This document shows positions 28,163-36,945 of a stretch of DNA of 64,000 nucleotides, piece after piece. The translations under genes and the position numbers were made by a program. The stretch is taken from NCBI GenBank assembly GCA_016281495.1, contig JAEEIU010000060.1, positions 45,467 through 109,466 on the forward strand, in the 5' to 3' direction. The notes beneath the pieces were generated by a model. It searched no databases, was not told the origin of the DNA, and worked only from the letters and a program-made list of their open reading frames with translations. Origin of the DNA: Treponema sp. Lineage in GTDB: Bacteria > Spirochaetota > Spirochaetia > Treponematales > Treponemataceae. Every line of letters starts with the position of its first letter. Positions within the stretch are counted from its first letter, which is position 1.

Positions 28163-30505
28163 ATGCCAAAAGTAGAAGTCAACGAAAAATTATTTTTCAA
28201 TCTGGTTGGAAAAAAATACCAGATGGATGATCTGTTTGAAAAGAAACTGACTCATGCAAAAGCCGAGTTGGATGAAAAACCGGATGTATCTCAGCCGGAA
28301 GCAGACCGTGTAATTAAAATCGAATTGAACGATACAAACCGTCCCGATCTTTGGTCAACTGGTGGAATAGCCCGCTGTCTTCGCGAATATGAGGGAGCCA
28401 AACATTCAAACTATGATTCCTTCCTGTCTCGCAAGGGAAACCTGATGGATTGTGGAAGTCGTGTCATAGACGTGCAGCCTGAATTAAAAGATATCCGTCC
28501 TTTCCTTGTTGCCTTTGTCATCAGTGGAAAACCAATTGACGAACCAATGCTCAAGGACATCATTCAAACCCAGGAAAAACTCTGCTGGAACTTTGGCCGC
28601 AAAAGAAAGACAATTTCCATGGGAGTTTATCGTCAGGCTCAAATCAAGTGGCCTGTGCATCAGACTGCAGCCGACCCGGATAAAACAAGTTTTGTTCCAC
28701 TTCAAGGAACCGAAAAACAGACTCTGCGTGAAATCGTGGAAACACATCCAAAGGGAAAGGATTACGGCTGGATCCTCAAAGATTTTAAAAAATTTCCTCT
28801 CCTGGTAGATGACAATAAAGAAGTCCTTTCAATGGCTCCTATCATCAACAGTGCACATCTTGGTGCGGTAGAAGTTGGCGATTCAGATTTGCTGGTTGAA
28901 CTTACTGGTGACGATATGGCAAGCCTGATGCTTAGTGCAAATATCGTGGCCTGTGACTTTTTTGACGCGGGTTATAAAATTCTCCCGGTTAAAATTCATC
29001 ACGAATATGATACCGGCTTTGGAAAGGATGTTGTTACTCCTTATTACTTCCAGGAAACGACAGATGCACGATTGAGCGCAATCAATAAAAAGCTCGGTGT
29101 TGAATTGACTGAAAAACAAGTTGTTGAAGCTCTTGAACGTATGGGAAATTCAGTCAGCTGCAAAAAGGAAAATGATGATGTCATCTTTACCGTAAAGCCA
29201 GCTCCATACCGCAATGATTTCCTTCATGAAGTTGATGTAATTGAAGACGTAATGGTAGGCATGGATTTGGATTTCTTTGCACCTGCCGCTCCAAATGATT
29301 TTACCGTTGGCCGCCTTTTGCCGATTACAACATACAGCCGAAAAGTCAAGGAAATAATGGCAGGCATGGGATATCAGGAAATGATATTCAATTACCTTGG
29401 TTCAAAAAAGACTTACATCGACAACATGGGAATCGACGGAAAGAATGTCATAGAAATCGCCAACCCTATGAGCGAAAACTATCAGTTCATTCGTCCTTCG
29501 ATTATTGCCAGTTTGTTTGAAGCAGAAGCACAAAGCGGAAATGCCGTTTATCCGCACAAGATTTTTGAAGTGGGAAAAATTGCATACATCGATCCGACAG
29601 AAAAACAGACAGGTACCAGAACAATTCAGAGCCTTGGATTCCTGACTTCCGCAAACAATGCAAACTTCAATGATGCCGCAAGCGAAGTAAGTACACTGCT
29701 ATATTATCTGGATCACAAATATGAAGTTAAGGAAACAGATGATCCTCGCTTCATTCCAGGTAGACAGGCTGGTGTAATTGTTAAGGGAAAACAGGTTGGT
29801 ATCTTTGGAGAAATCCATCCGCAGGTTTTGGAAAACTGGCAGGTAACTGTACCGTGTGTTGCAGGAGAATTCGACCTTGAATTCCTGATGGCAAACGAAA
29901 GCAAGGAGCATTCCCCCGAAGCACAGGCCTCAGCTCCCAAGGTAGAACAAAAGCCTGAAGCATCCAAAGCTCCGGCTAAAGAAGAAGGTCCAAAGCTGGC
30001 AGAAAATCAGGTAGAGCACTTTAACAAATACATCGAACTTAAGGTAGCTAAAATCCTGAGCGTTGAAAATAATCCTCAGGGAGAAAAACTCTATATCGAG
30101 CATCTTGATGACGGCAGCGGAACCGAGAGAATCATTCAAAGTGGTTTACGCCCATATCTTACTCCGGAAGAATTGCTTGGACAGCATGTAATCATTGCCG
30201 CAAACCTGGCCCCACGTAAAATGCGCGGTGTAGAAAGCCATGGTATGCTTTTGGCTACAGATTATCAGGAAGATGGAAAGGACAAGGTTGAACTTTTGAC
30301 AGCTCCTTGGGCAGAACCTGGTACTCCAGTAATTCTTGAAGGTGCCGATCCTGCTGCAGAAAAACCTGCCAAAATCGACATCGATAAATTCTGCAAGGTG
30401 GAAATCAAGATAGCTGGAAAAACCGCTCAAGTTGATGGAGTCAAACTGGTGGTAGCCGGCAAACCAATTACCACACAGAAATCCGACAACTGCCTGGTTG
30501 AATAG
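28163..30505 (+). CDS. pheT: Phenylalanine-tRNA ligase beta subunit, archaeal-like, with C-terminal tRNA-binding domain
   Basis: Beta subunit of PheRS, which charges tRNA-Phe. It lacks the N-terminal EMAPII-like domain of ordinary bacterial PheT and follows the shorter archaeal/spirochaete plan, with the B3/B4 part, ELNDTNRPDLWS, YRNDFLHEVDVIEDVMVG and PMSENYQFIRPS. After a Pro/Ala/Glu linker (about residues 585-615) comes an extra EMAPII/Trbp111-type domain (about 620-727) with KYIELKVAKILSVENNPQGE and ANLAPRKMRGVESHGMLLA. That domain is usual at the MetRS C-terminus. At 780 residues it is far longer than archaeal PheT (about 550). pheS is not in the window. Ribosome site AGAGGA. Confidence 0.93.
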   Translation: MPKVEVNEKLFFNLVGKKYQMDDLFEKKLTHAKAELDEKPDVSQPEADRVIKIELNDTNRPDLWSTGGIARCLREYEGAKHSNYDSFLSRKGNLMDCGSRVIDVQPELKDIRPFLVAFVISGKPIDEPMLKDIIQTQEKLCWNFGRKRKTISMGVYRQAQIKWPVHQTAADPDKTSFVPLQGTEKQTLREIVETHPKGKDYGWILKDFKKFPLLVDDNKEVLSMAPIINSAHLGAVEVGDSDLLVELTGDDMASLMLSANIVACDFFDAGYKILPVKIHHEYDTGFGKDVVTPYYFQETTDARLSAINKKLGVELTEKQVVEALERMGNSVSCKKENDDVIFTVKPAPYRNDFLHEVDVIEDVMVGMDLDFFAPAAPNDFTVGRLLPITTYSRKVKEIMAGMGYQEMIFNYLGSKKTYIDNMGIDGKNVIEIANPMSENYQFIRPSIIASLFEAEAQSGNAVYPHKIFEVGKIAYIDPTEKQTGTRTIQSLGFLTSANNANFNDAASEVSTLLYYLDHKYEVKETDDPRFIPGRQAGVIVKGKQVGIFGEIHPQVLENWQVTVPCVAGEFDLEFLMANESKEHSPEAQASAPKVEQKPEASKAPAKEEGPKLAENQVEHFNKYIELKVAKILSVENNPQGEKLYIEHLDDGSGTERIIQSGLRPYLTPEELLGQHVIIAANLAPRKMRGVESHGMLLATDYQEDGKDKVELLTAPWAEPGTPVILEGADPAAEKPAKIDIDKFCKVEIKIAGKTAQVDGVKLVVAGKPITTQKSDNCLVE

Positions 30506-30515
30506 GAAAAATGTT

Positions 30516-31388
30516 ATGAAAAAAGGATTCTTAGCACTTCCATTATTGGTTGTTTTGGTTTTCTGGAATTCTTGTACGAGCACGAATGCAGAAAAATCTT
30601 TGGTTAATCCAATTATACAGGAAAACCTTGACAACCTTGTTCTAGTGGAAGGCTTTGAATCTGAAGGTACAAAATACAGTTTCAAGATTGGCCGTTATGA
30701 AGTTACTCAGGAATTCTATGAAGCTGTAATGGGTACAAACCCAAGTTATTATAAAAAAAATCCTCCTGCTGGTGAAAAGCAAAATAGAAGGCCTGTTGAA
30801 TTTGTTAGCTGGTTTGATGCCCTATCTTTTTGCAATAAGCTTACAACCCTTATGATGGGCGAAAATGAATGTTGCTATACATTATCCAACATAGTCTATA
30901 AAACAGATGATGACGAGGCTGCCAAAGAAAAAGCTTTTAAAGAACCTCCAACATATGTGACTTTTATTAAAAGTGCTGATGTTGTAATTGATCATACAAA
31001 AAAGGGTTTCAGGTTGCCAACTAGGGAAGAATGGTATTTTGCTGCAAAAGGTGGATTAAAGTCTCTGAATTATAAATATGCTGGAAGTAATAATCTTGAT
31101 GAAGTAGCCTGGTATTATTCCAATAGTGGCCGACATACTCATGAAGTTGGATTAAAAAAGCCAAATGAACTCGGTTTATATGACATGAATGGCAATGTTG
31201 ATGAATTCTGTGAGAATTTGGCATTTTATACAAATACAAGAAATGAAGTTTTTCCTCGAAGAATTAATTGTGGAGGAAGTTTTTTTGCTAAAGAAAAAGA
31301 ATCTGTATTAACAAATTATGAAGAAGGTCTTGAATCTCCTGGAAATGGTGGACGTGGTTTCCGTATCATTTGTGTTGTGAGCAAATAA
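30516..31388 (+). CDS. Formylglycine-generating-enzyme-like (SUMF1) lipoprotein
   Basis: About 290 residues. MKKGFLALPLLVVLVFWNSC is a probable lipoprotein signal, with Trp at an unusual lipobox position. The FGE-sulfatase domain shows IGRYEVTQEFYEAVMGTNPS, RPVEFVSWFDALSFCNKL, GFRLPTREEWYFAAKGG, LGLYDMNGNVDEFCE and GGRGFRII. In spirochaetes most such proteins are not sulfatase activators, and I do not see the active-site Cys pair, so a structural or binding role is likely. ATG 30516 is chosen because AGGAAAAA lies just upstream and the signal peptide begins there. It starts ten bases after pheT. Confidence 0.85.
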   Translation: MKKGFLALPLLVVLVFWNSCTSTNAEKSLVNPIIQENLDNLVLVEGFESEGTKYSFKIGRYEVTQEFYEAVMGTNPSYYKKNPPAGEKQNRRPVEFVSWFDALSFCNKLTTLMMGENECCYTLSNIVYKTDDDEAAKEKAFKEPPTYVTFIKSADVVIDHTKKGFRLPTREEWYFAAKGGLKSLNYKYAGSNNLDEVAWYYSNSGRHTHEVGLKKPNELGLYDMNGNVDEFCENLAFYTNTRNEVFPRRINCGGSFFAKEKESVLTNYEEGLESPGNGGRGFRIICVVSK

Positions 31389-31434
31389 TTAAGCCTGCTT
31401 TTGCAATGATATTGTTAATTTTAGGAAGGGATAT

Positions 31435-32604
31435 ATGCGATGTGCAATAAAGAATAAAATCTTTTCTTTCTGTTTCATTATTTTGGCTTTGGGACTTGTG
31501 GCATATATTCTTTTTGGTGACAGACTATTTGCTCCAAAAGGGACAGAAGAAGGATACAGTTTCTTTTATGAGCAGGTAGAAAAAGGTACAGTTGAAAAAG
31601 TTACTATAAGCGAAAACAAAATCGAATATACTAAAAAAGGCCTGGATGAACTGTTTTATACACAAAATCCGGAAAGCCCCCTCTTAAAAGAATTCCTTTT
31701 AAAAAACAATGTCTCTGTTTCTGTTGAAAAAAACGGTGCAGAAATCTTTTCCCTCATAATTGACATTCTCTTTTATATAATATTTTTTGGAATCATTTTT
31801 CTTGTTTTCCGTAAATTCATAAGCCCAAATACGTTCAAGGTTGTGCATAAGACGGGCAAGACCTTTGATGATGTGGTTGGAATGGAAAGCTTAAAGCGGG
31901 ATATGGAGCTGATAATAAAGATAATGCAGCATCCGGCTGAATATGCAAAAAAAGGGATCAGGATGCCAAAGGGTATTTTGCTGGAAGGAGCCCCTGGCAA
32001 CGGAAAGACTCTTTTTGCAAAGGCTCTGGCGGGAGAGGCAAGGGTAAACTTCATTCCTGCAAAGGCAACAGATTTTGAAAGCATGCTCATGGCCATAGGA
32101 CCTATGAAGGTCAAGCTTCTGTTCAAAAAGGCAAGACGACGTGCACCGTGTATCGTTTTTATTGATGAATTTGACGGCATAGGAACCAGAAGAAATTATT
32201 CAGGGTCCGGAATTGAAACAGAAAACACAAGAATCGTCACTGCCCTGTTAAATGAACTGGATGGATTTGAACCAACGTCTGGTGTATTGGTTATAGCGGC
32301 AACAAACAGCATAACGGCACTTGATGAGGCATTGATTCGTCCCGGTCGTTTTGATGCACGGGTATCTGTACCTTATCCGGATGAAAACGCAAGGGTACAG
32401 CTTGTAAAGATGTATGGAAACGGTAAAAATCTGGATTCAAATTGTACTCCAGAGCTTCTTGCAAAAAAGTTCAATGGATTCAGCTGTGCAAAAATTGAAT
32501 CTGTGTTGAATAGGGCAGTTCTATTGGCAGGACAACGGCAGCATACAAATGTAACTCTTGAGGATATTGATTCAGCGGCAAAAGAACAGGAATCGGCAAA
32601 ATAA
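31435..32604 (+). CDS. FtsH-like membrane AAA+ ATPase lacking the peptidase domain
   Basis: 389 residues. Two membrane segments (about residues 10-27 and 103-122) flank a small periplasmic domain, exactly as in FtsH. The AAA module has DDVVGMESLKRDMELI, Walker A GAPGNGKT, Walker B IVFIDEFDGIG, arginine-finger region NSITALDEALIRPGRFD and the lid. The protein ends just after the lid (DIDSAAKEQESAK), where FtsH would continue into the zinc protease with HEAGH. The next gene starts 52 bases later and no protease remnant is visible. An unfoldase or adaptor role is inferred. Ribosome site GGAAGGG. Confidence 0.88.
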   Translation: MRCAIKNKIFSFCFIILALGLVAYILFGDRLFAPKGTEEGYSFFYEQVEKGTVEKVTISENKIEYTKKGLDELFYTQNPESPLLKEFLLKNNVSVSVEKNGAEIFSLIIDILFYIIFFGIIFLVFRKFISPNTFKVVHKTGKTFDDVVGMESLKRDMELIIKIMQHPAEYAKKGIRMPKGILLEGAPGNGKTLFAKALAGEARVNFIPAKATDFESMLMAIGPMKVKLLFKKARRRAPCIVFIDEFDGIGTRRNYSGSGIETENTRIVTALLNELDGFEPTSGVLVIAATNSITALDEALIRPGRFDARVSVPYPDENARVQLVKMYGNGKNLDSNCTPELLAKKFNGFSCAKIESVLNRAVLLAGQRQHTNVTLEDIDSAAKEQESAK

Positions 32605-32621
32605 ATATTCTGCATAGGGTG

Positions 32622-32650
32622 TTGAGCAATTCGTAAAAAAAAAGTATCAT
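32622..32650 (+). promoter_or_regulatory. Candidate promoter of the S1-domain gene
   Basis: TTGAGC (32622-32627), a 17-base spacer and TATCAT (32645-32650). The -10 box ends six bases before the ATG and there is no ribosome site. Confidence 0.5.
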
Positions 32651-32656
32651 AAGCAC

Positions 32657-33760
32657 ATGGCAAAACAATTATATGAACCTGGTCAGATGGTAGAAACTTC
32701 CATTGTGGCCATCACAGACGACACAATCTTTTTGGACTTGGGATTAAAATCCGAAGGAATTTTGGCAAGGTCAGAACTGGCGGATGAAAACGGGAATCTT
32801 TCCGTTCAAGTAGGTGACAAGATAAAAGTGTATTTCCTCAAGAACAATTATGAGGAATTGCATTTTACAACAAAGCTCAGCGGCAAAGATACAAACACTG
32901 ATGTTTTGGAAAACGCCTGGAAAAACGGCATCCCGGTAGAAGGTCATGTCACTCAGGAAATCAAGGGCGGCTTTGAGGTAATGATAGGCAGCTCAAGGGC
33001 TTTCTGTCCGTATTCTCAGATGGGATTCAAGCAGCGCAAGGAACCTGCAGAGTATGTGGGACAGCATTTGACGTTCCGCATTCAGGAGTTTAAGAACGAG
33101 GGCCGGAACATAATCGTTTCTAATCGGGTCTTACTTGAAGAAGAGGCAGCCGAACAAAAGCAGAAACTTTCAGCTGAACTTACAGTCGGTTCTGTAGTAA
33201 GCGGTACGGTCCTGAGTCTTGAGAGTTACGGTGCATTTGTAAATGTAAATGGATTTCAGGCATTGCTTCCAATCAGTGAGATTTCTCATGCAAGGGTTAA
33301 GGATGTTGCCGACGTGCTTAAAGTTGGTCAGGAAATTAAGGCAAAAATCATCAAGGCAGACTGGTCCCGCGAGCGTGTATCACTCAGCATGAAGGAACTT
33401 GAAAAGGATCCATGGGAATCGGTGGCACAAAGTTTCCCTGCCGGAACAAGGATAGAAGGAACAATTTCAAGGGTTGCGGGCTTTGGAGTCTTTGTAAACA
33501 TTGCTCCAGCCATAGATGGTCTCGTTCACATTTCAAAGCTGAATGTTGAACGAAATACAAACCTGCAGAAAGTATTCCACGCTGGCGATAAAATGGAAGT
33601 TGTTGTTGAGGGCGTTGATGTTCAGGAACACAGGCTTTCTTTGACACCGGTTGTCAGCAATGAAGAGCAGGATAATGCAAAAGAATATATGTCTTCTCAT
33701 CAGGATGATGATGACGGAGAAACTTATAATCCGTTTGCGGCATTGTTAAAAAAGAACTAA
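32657..33760 (+). CDS. S1 RNA-binding domain protein (ribosomal protein S1-like)
   Basis: 367 residues with four S1 folds. The second-last is GSVVSGTVLSLESYGAFVNV with LLPISEISHARV, and the last is GTRIEGTISRVAGFGVFVNI with DGLVHISKLN. The first two are more diverged. Full S1 has six domains, so this may be a spirochaete short S1 or an RNA-binding regulator. It converges on the GH5 gene, overlapping its 3' end by four bases. See the finding on leaderless starts. Confidence 0.85.
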   Translation: MAKQLYEPGQMVETSIVAITDDTIFLDLGLKSEGILARSELADENGNLSVQVGDKIKVYFLKNNYEELHFTTKLSGKDTNTDVLENAWKNGIPVEGHVTQEIKGGFEVMIGSSRAFCPYSQMGFKQRKEPAEYVGQHLTFRIQEFKNEGRNIIVSNRVLLEEEAAEQKQKLSAELTVGSVVSGTVLSLESYGAFVNVNGFQALLPISEISHARVKDVADVLKVGQEIKAKIIKADWSRERVSLSMKELEKDPWESVAQSFPAGTRIEGTISRVAGFGVFVNIAPAIDGLVHISKLNVERNTNLQKVFHAGDKMEVVVEGVDVQEHRLSLTPVVSNEEQDNAKEYMSSHQDDDDGETYNPFAALLKKN

Positions 33761-35187
33761 TTTTCCAGAGAGCGGAAATGGTTATAAATCAGTTTTCCGC
33801 TTTCTGTTAAATCATCTGTGCTCCAGGCGCTTGTTTTGGAGCATGAAGATTTGATTGCACTGGCAGATTCAGCTTTGTTTGAAAGGCTCCAGTTCATGTG
33901 GCTTATTCCATATCTTTCAAGTAAATCAAACCATTTAGCACTTTGATTAGAGTTGACTTTACCATTTCCACTGGCATCGCAAGTTCCAAATTCAGTTACA
34001 AAAATTGGAAGACCGCCTTTAATGGCATTTTCTACACGATTACGGAATACTTCTGTATGAGTATGGGCATAAAAATGGAATGTATACATTACGTTTTTTG
34101 CAGAGACTGGATTGGCGAGTGGACCTTCTATGTCCTGTGACCATGTGTTTGTACCCACGATAATTATGCAGTTTGGTGAATTTTTCCTTATTTCAGGAAT
34201 CACTTTTTCCGCATAAGGCTTTAATACAGAATTCCAGTCAGAATTGGTAGGTTCGTTGCAGATTTCATAGATGACATTGGGACTATCAGGGTAGAGGGAC
34301 GAAATTTCCGTTAAGAATGAAATGGCCTCTGCTTGGGTTTCAGAAGGATTATAGTTATGAACATGCCAGTCAACAATGACATACATGCCAAGTTCAGTTG
34401 CAAGATCAATTCCATCGCAGATAATCTTTTTGAGTGTATATTTGTTTCCTCCGTTTAGATAACCATTATAATCGCGTGGATAAAGGACAAGGCGAATGCA
34501 ATTGGTATTCCAGTCATCACGTAAGGTTCTAAAGGCATCTTTGTTTACATATTTGCTAAAGTCAGTTCCAAAGTTCAGTCCATGAGTAGACATTCCGTAA
34601 AGTTGTACTTTGTTATTGTGTATGTCATAGAGATAAGCCCCGTTGACATGAAGCTGTCCGTGTTTTTCAAGAGGTGTTGAATTGGAAATGATCTGAGAAG
34701 ATGAACTAGAATTAACCTCCATGTAAATTTTATTCAATTTTAGGCCATAGCCATGAACAATAAGACCTTTTGTAACTAGTAAATCAATTTCGTCCGGTGA
34801 TGGTGAATAAGAAAAAGTGCCGTTTGAGTCTCGGGGAATAAAAACTCCCCCATTATTTGTGGCATCTTTGATTTTTCCCTTAAAAAAAGATTCCCAAACG
34901 CCAGAATAAATTTTTACGTTATGATAGGGTGCAGTTTGGATAGTATAATCAAAATAAAGGGTACAGCCTGAACCAGCATAGGAAAAAGAGGTTTCAGGAA
35001 AAGTTATGTTTGTATCCCAAGATAAATTGGTTGGAGTTGTATAAAGTAATATTGTTTTGTTCTTAGAAGAAGAATCAGAAGGTGATTCACTTTGTTTTTC
35101 AGAAGAACCTTGAGAAAAAACATCGGATGAAAGAATAAGTGAAAACATCAGAATCAAAAGAGTTCGTAAAAAGTGTTTGTTATTCAT
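33757..35187 (-). CDS. Secreted glycoside hydrolase family 5 endoglucanase
   Basis: Breaks beta-1,4 glucan (cellulose-type) chains outside the cell. An N-terminal signal peptide ends near LSSDVFSQ, followed by a Ser-rich linker. A beta-sandwich-like module of about 150 residues comes next. The GH5 barrel begins near residue 180 (GQLHVNGAYLYD, VQLYGMSTHGL). The acid/base Glu is in VIYEICNEPT and the nucleophile Glu in PIFVTEFG, with VDWHVHNYNP between. ATG 35187 is chosen since GAGG lies five bases upstream. A GH5 of this type supports a plant-fibre-degrading lifestyle. Confidence 0.9.
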   Translation of the reverse strand: MNNKHFLRTLLILMFSLILSSDVFSQGSSEKQSESPSDSSSKNKTILLYTTPTNLSWDTNITFPETSFSYAGSGCTLYFDYTIQTAPYHNVKIYSGVWESFFKGKIKDATNNGGVFIPRDSNGTFSYSPSPDEIDLLVTKGLIVHGYGLKLNKIYMEVNSSSSSQIISNSTPLEKHGQLHVNGAYLYDIHNNKVQLYGMSTHGLNFGTDFSKYVNKDAFRTLRDDWNTNCIRLVLYPRDYNGYLNGGNKYTLKKIICDGIDLATELGMYVIVDWHVHNYNPSETQAEAISFLTEISSLYPDSPNVIYEICNEPTNSDWNSVLKPYAEKVIPEIRKNSPNCIIIVGTNTWSQDIEGPLANPVSAKNVMYTFHFYAHTHTEVFRNRVENAIKGGLPIFVTEFGTCDASGNGKVNSNQSAKWFDLLERYGISHMNWSLSNKAESASAIKSSCSKTSAWSTDDLTESGKLIYNHFRSLEN

Positions 35188-35229
35188 TAGCACCTCAAAA
35201 TAATAAACAAAGAATAATTAATTAGGTTT

Positions 35230-35700
35230 CTAGATTTTAATGCCGTTCAATAAAGAATCTATTAACTGTCCATTTTTGTAGACAAGTTTTAAAGAGAAAA
35301 AAGGAACATTCTTGGTTAGCAAATCTAAAAAGATTTTATCGCCTTCCCATAATTCAAGAAAACAGATCTTTTCTATGGGAACCCATTCAAGCTGTCCCTC
35401 TTGGCATTCTGTGACTGTACCCTTAAAATGGTTACAGGTATATAAATGCATGTATTCTGCAGGATGATCGTCAGAAATAAAGGTAACAATTCCACGGAAA
35501 TCGTAATCAATCAAATCGAGGCCTGTTTCTTCTTTAACTTCGCGAATCAGGCAATCTTCCGGGCTTTCCTGAAACTCAAAATGTCCGCCTATTCCTATCC
35601 ATTTGTCATGGTTTTCGTCATTTTCTTTAGTGGTTCTGTGCAGCATCAGATAACAATTATCTTTTTCGATGTAGCAAAGTGTTGTTAGTTGCGATTTCAA
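35230..35700 (-). CDS. Nudix hydrolase (MutT-like)
   Basis: 156 residues. The Nudix box is complete: GGHFEFQESPEDCLIREVKE followed by ETGL, where the REVKEE glutamates bind metal. The start TLCYIEKDNCYLMLHR and the short length resemble 8-oxo-dGTP-type or ADP-ribose Nudix enzymes. The substrate cannot be decided. It lies 17 bases downstream of the LURP-one gene and is probably co-transcribed. Confidence 0.88.
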   Translation of the reverse strand: MKSQLTTLCYIEKDNCYLMLHRTTKENDENHDKWIGIGGHFEFQESPEDCLIREVKEETGLDLIDYDFRGIVTFISDDHPAEYMHLYTCNHFKGTVTECQEGQLEWVPIEKICFLELWEGDKIFLDLLTKNVPFFSLKLVYKNGQLIDSLLNGIKI

Positions 35701-35717
35701 AGCAGTACTCCAAAAAA

Positions 35718-36185
35718 CTAGTTCTTGTCTCCTGCAACACAGTCAATGGCAGTGATAACGGCTAGGGCAATTATCTGGTTTACATTGTCCGAGATATTAA
35801 GTTCGTATGTATCGCTCCAAGTCATCCATTTTTTATGAATTGTAGCAATTATCTGGCCTTTCTTTGTAATTGTATAGTCATGGCTCCAGATGTTTCCTTC
35901 AATATCCCAACCAAGTCCAACAACTGAATATTTATCGTGAAAAAAAGAGATGTGTTTTTGGATTTCTGCAATTTGCTGATCACCAATATAAACATAGAAT
36001 TTAGGCAACAGGGAAATCAGTTTTTTTTCGATTCTGGCTACTTCCTTGTCATTTTGATAGATGGTAAGCTTTTTTACGATGGAAAAGATTTTCCCCACTA
36101 CAGAATAAATTATTGAGCCATTGACATCCATAACGGAAAATGAATCAGCCCAGGAAAAAATTTTCTGTTTGATATAAAGATTCAT
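35718..36185 (-). CDS. LURP-one-related family protein (tubby-like fold)
   Basis: 155 residues. The pattern YIKQKIFSWADSFSVMDVNG, then FSIVKKLTIYQNDKEVARI, then EGNIWSHDYTITKKGQIIA and KWMTWSDTYELNI, is typical of LURP-one/YxjI proteins. They share the tubby and scramblase fold and have no established enzymatic role. It is divergent from the barnase gene; the gap holds an 18-base palindrome. Confidence 0.8.
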   Translation of the reverse strand: MNLYIKQKIFSWADSFSVMDVNGSIIYSVVGKIFSIVKKLTIYQNDKEVARIEKKLISLLPKFYVYIGDQQIAEIQKHISFFHDKYSVVGLGWDIEGNIWSHDYTITKKGQIIATIHKKWMTWSDTYELNISDNVNQIIALAVITAIDCVAGDKN

Positions 36186-36271
36186 AAGTTCTCTCCTAAA
36201 TTGTTAAAACTTAATAAAATAAATGATTTATAATTATAAATTTTACCATATAAATCAAAGTAATTCAACAG

Positions 36272-36289
36272 TAAATCTGATCAGATTTA
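36272..36289. promoter_or_regulatory. 18-base perfect palindrome between divergent genes
   Basis: TAAATCTGATCAGATTTA lies 75 bases from the barnase-like gene and 87 bases from the LURP-one gene. It could be an operator for either. Confidence 0.4.
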
Positions 36290-36363
36290 TCATAAAATGA
36301 TAAATATAAGAGTATAATTGACCTTTGCTCATAGGCATGTTATAAATGATTTTGAGGTATCTT

Positions 36364-36945
36364 ATGTCTAAGAAATTGATAAAATATTTTGTGTCATTGT
36401 TCCTGCTTTTGGCTGTGGCTTTTATTGCCATAAAGTTTAAGGGAAAACAGCAGCAGATCAATCAGACAGTTGAACCTGTAAGCATATCTGAAGTAATAAA
36501 TCAAGATGAAAAACCAGATTCCATTGTTCAGCTTGAAATCAAGGAAGATGAAAAGCCAGTTGAAGAAATTCAAGAGAATACAGTTGAAGAGAATAAAATT
36601 GACGAAGATGGCTCTTACACAGACAAGAAAAATGTTGCCCTATACATCCATACATATGGAAAACTTCCTCAAAATTATATAAACAAAAAAACTGCTGAAT
36701 CCATGGGTTGGTCGTCAGGCGAAGCAGTATCATCATTTGCTCCAGGAAAAAGCATTGGTGGAGACCGGTTTGGTAATTATGAAGGTCTTCTACCAAAGAA
36801 AAAGGGCCGCACATATTATGAATGCGACATAGATGCGTATGGGGAAAAATCACGTGGTGCCAAAAGAATTGTTTTTTCAAATGACGGACTTGTCTATTAC
36901 ACGGAAGATCATTATGAAAGTTTTGAATTGCTTTATGGTGAATGA
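36364..36945 (+). CDS. Secreted or membrane-anchored barnase-like ribonuclease
   Basis: 193 residues from ATG 36364 (GAGG 11 bases upstream). A hydrophobic N-terminus (about residues 7-23) with no clear cleavage site suggests a signal anchor. An acidic linker leads to a barnase/RNase T1-type domain (about 85-193). The fold markers TYGKLPQNYINK, APGKSIGGDRFGNYEGLLP and KGRTYYECDIDAYG match barnase closely. The catalytic triad is present: Glu153, Arg168 and His183 (barnase Glu73, Arg87, His102), with Arg164 and Lys108 also conserved. No barstar-like inhibitor gene lies nearby. The stop overlaps the next gene by four bases. Confidence 0.88.
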   Translation: MSKKLIKYFVSLFLLLAVAFIAIKFKGKQQQINQTVEPVSISEVINQDEKPDSIVQLEIKEDEKPVEEIQENTVEENKIDEDGSYTDKKNVALYIHTYGKLPQNYINKKTAESMGWSSGEAVSSFAPGKSIGGDRFGNYEGLLPKKKGRTYYECDIDAYGEKSRGAKRIVFSNDGLVYYTEDHYESFELLYGE

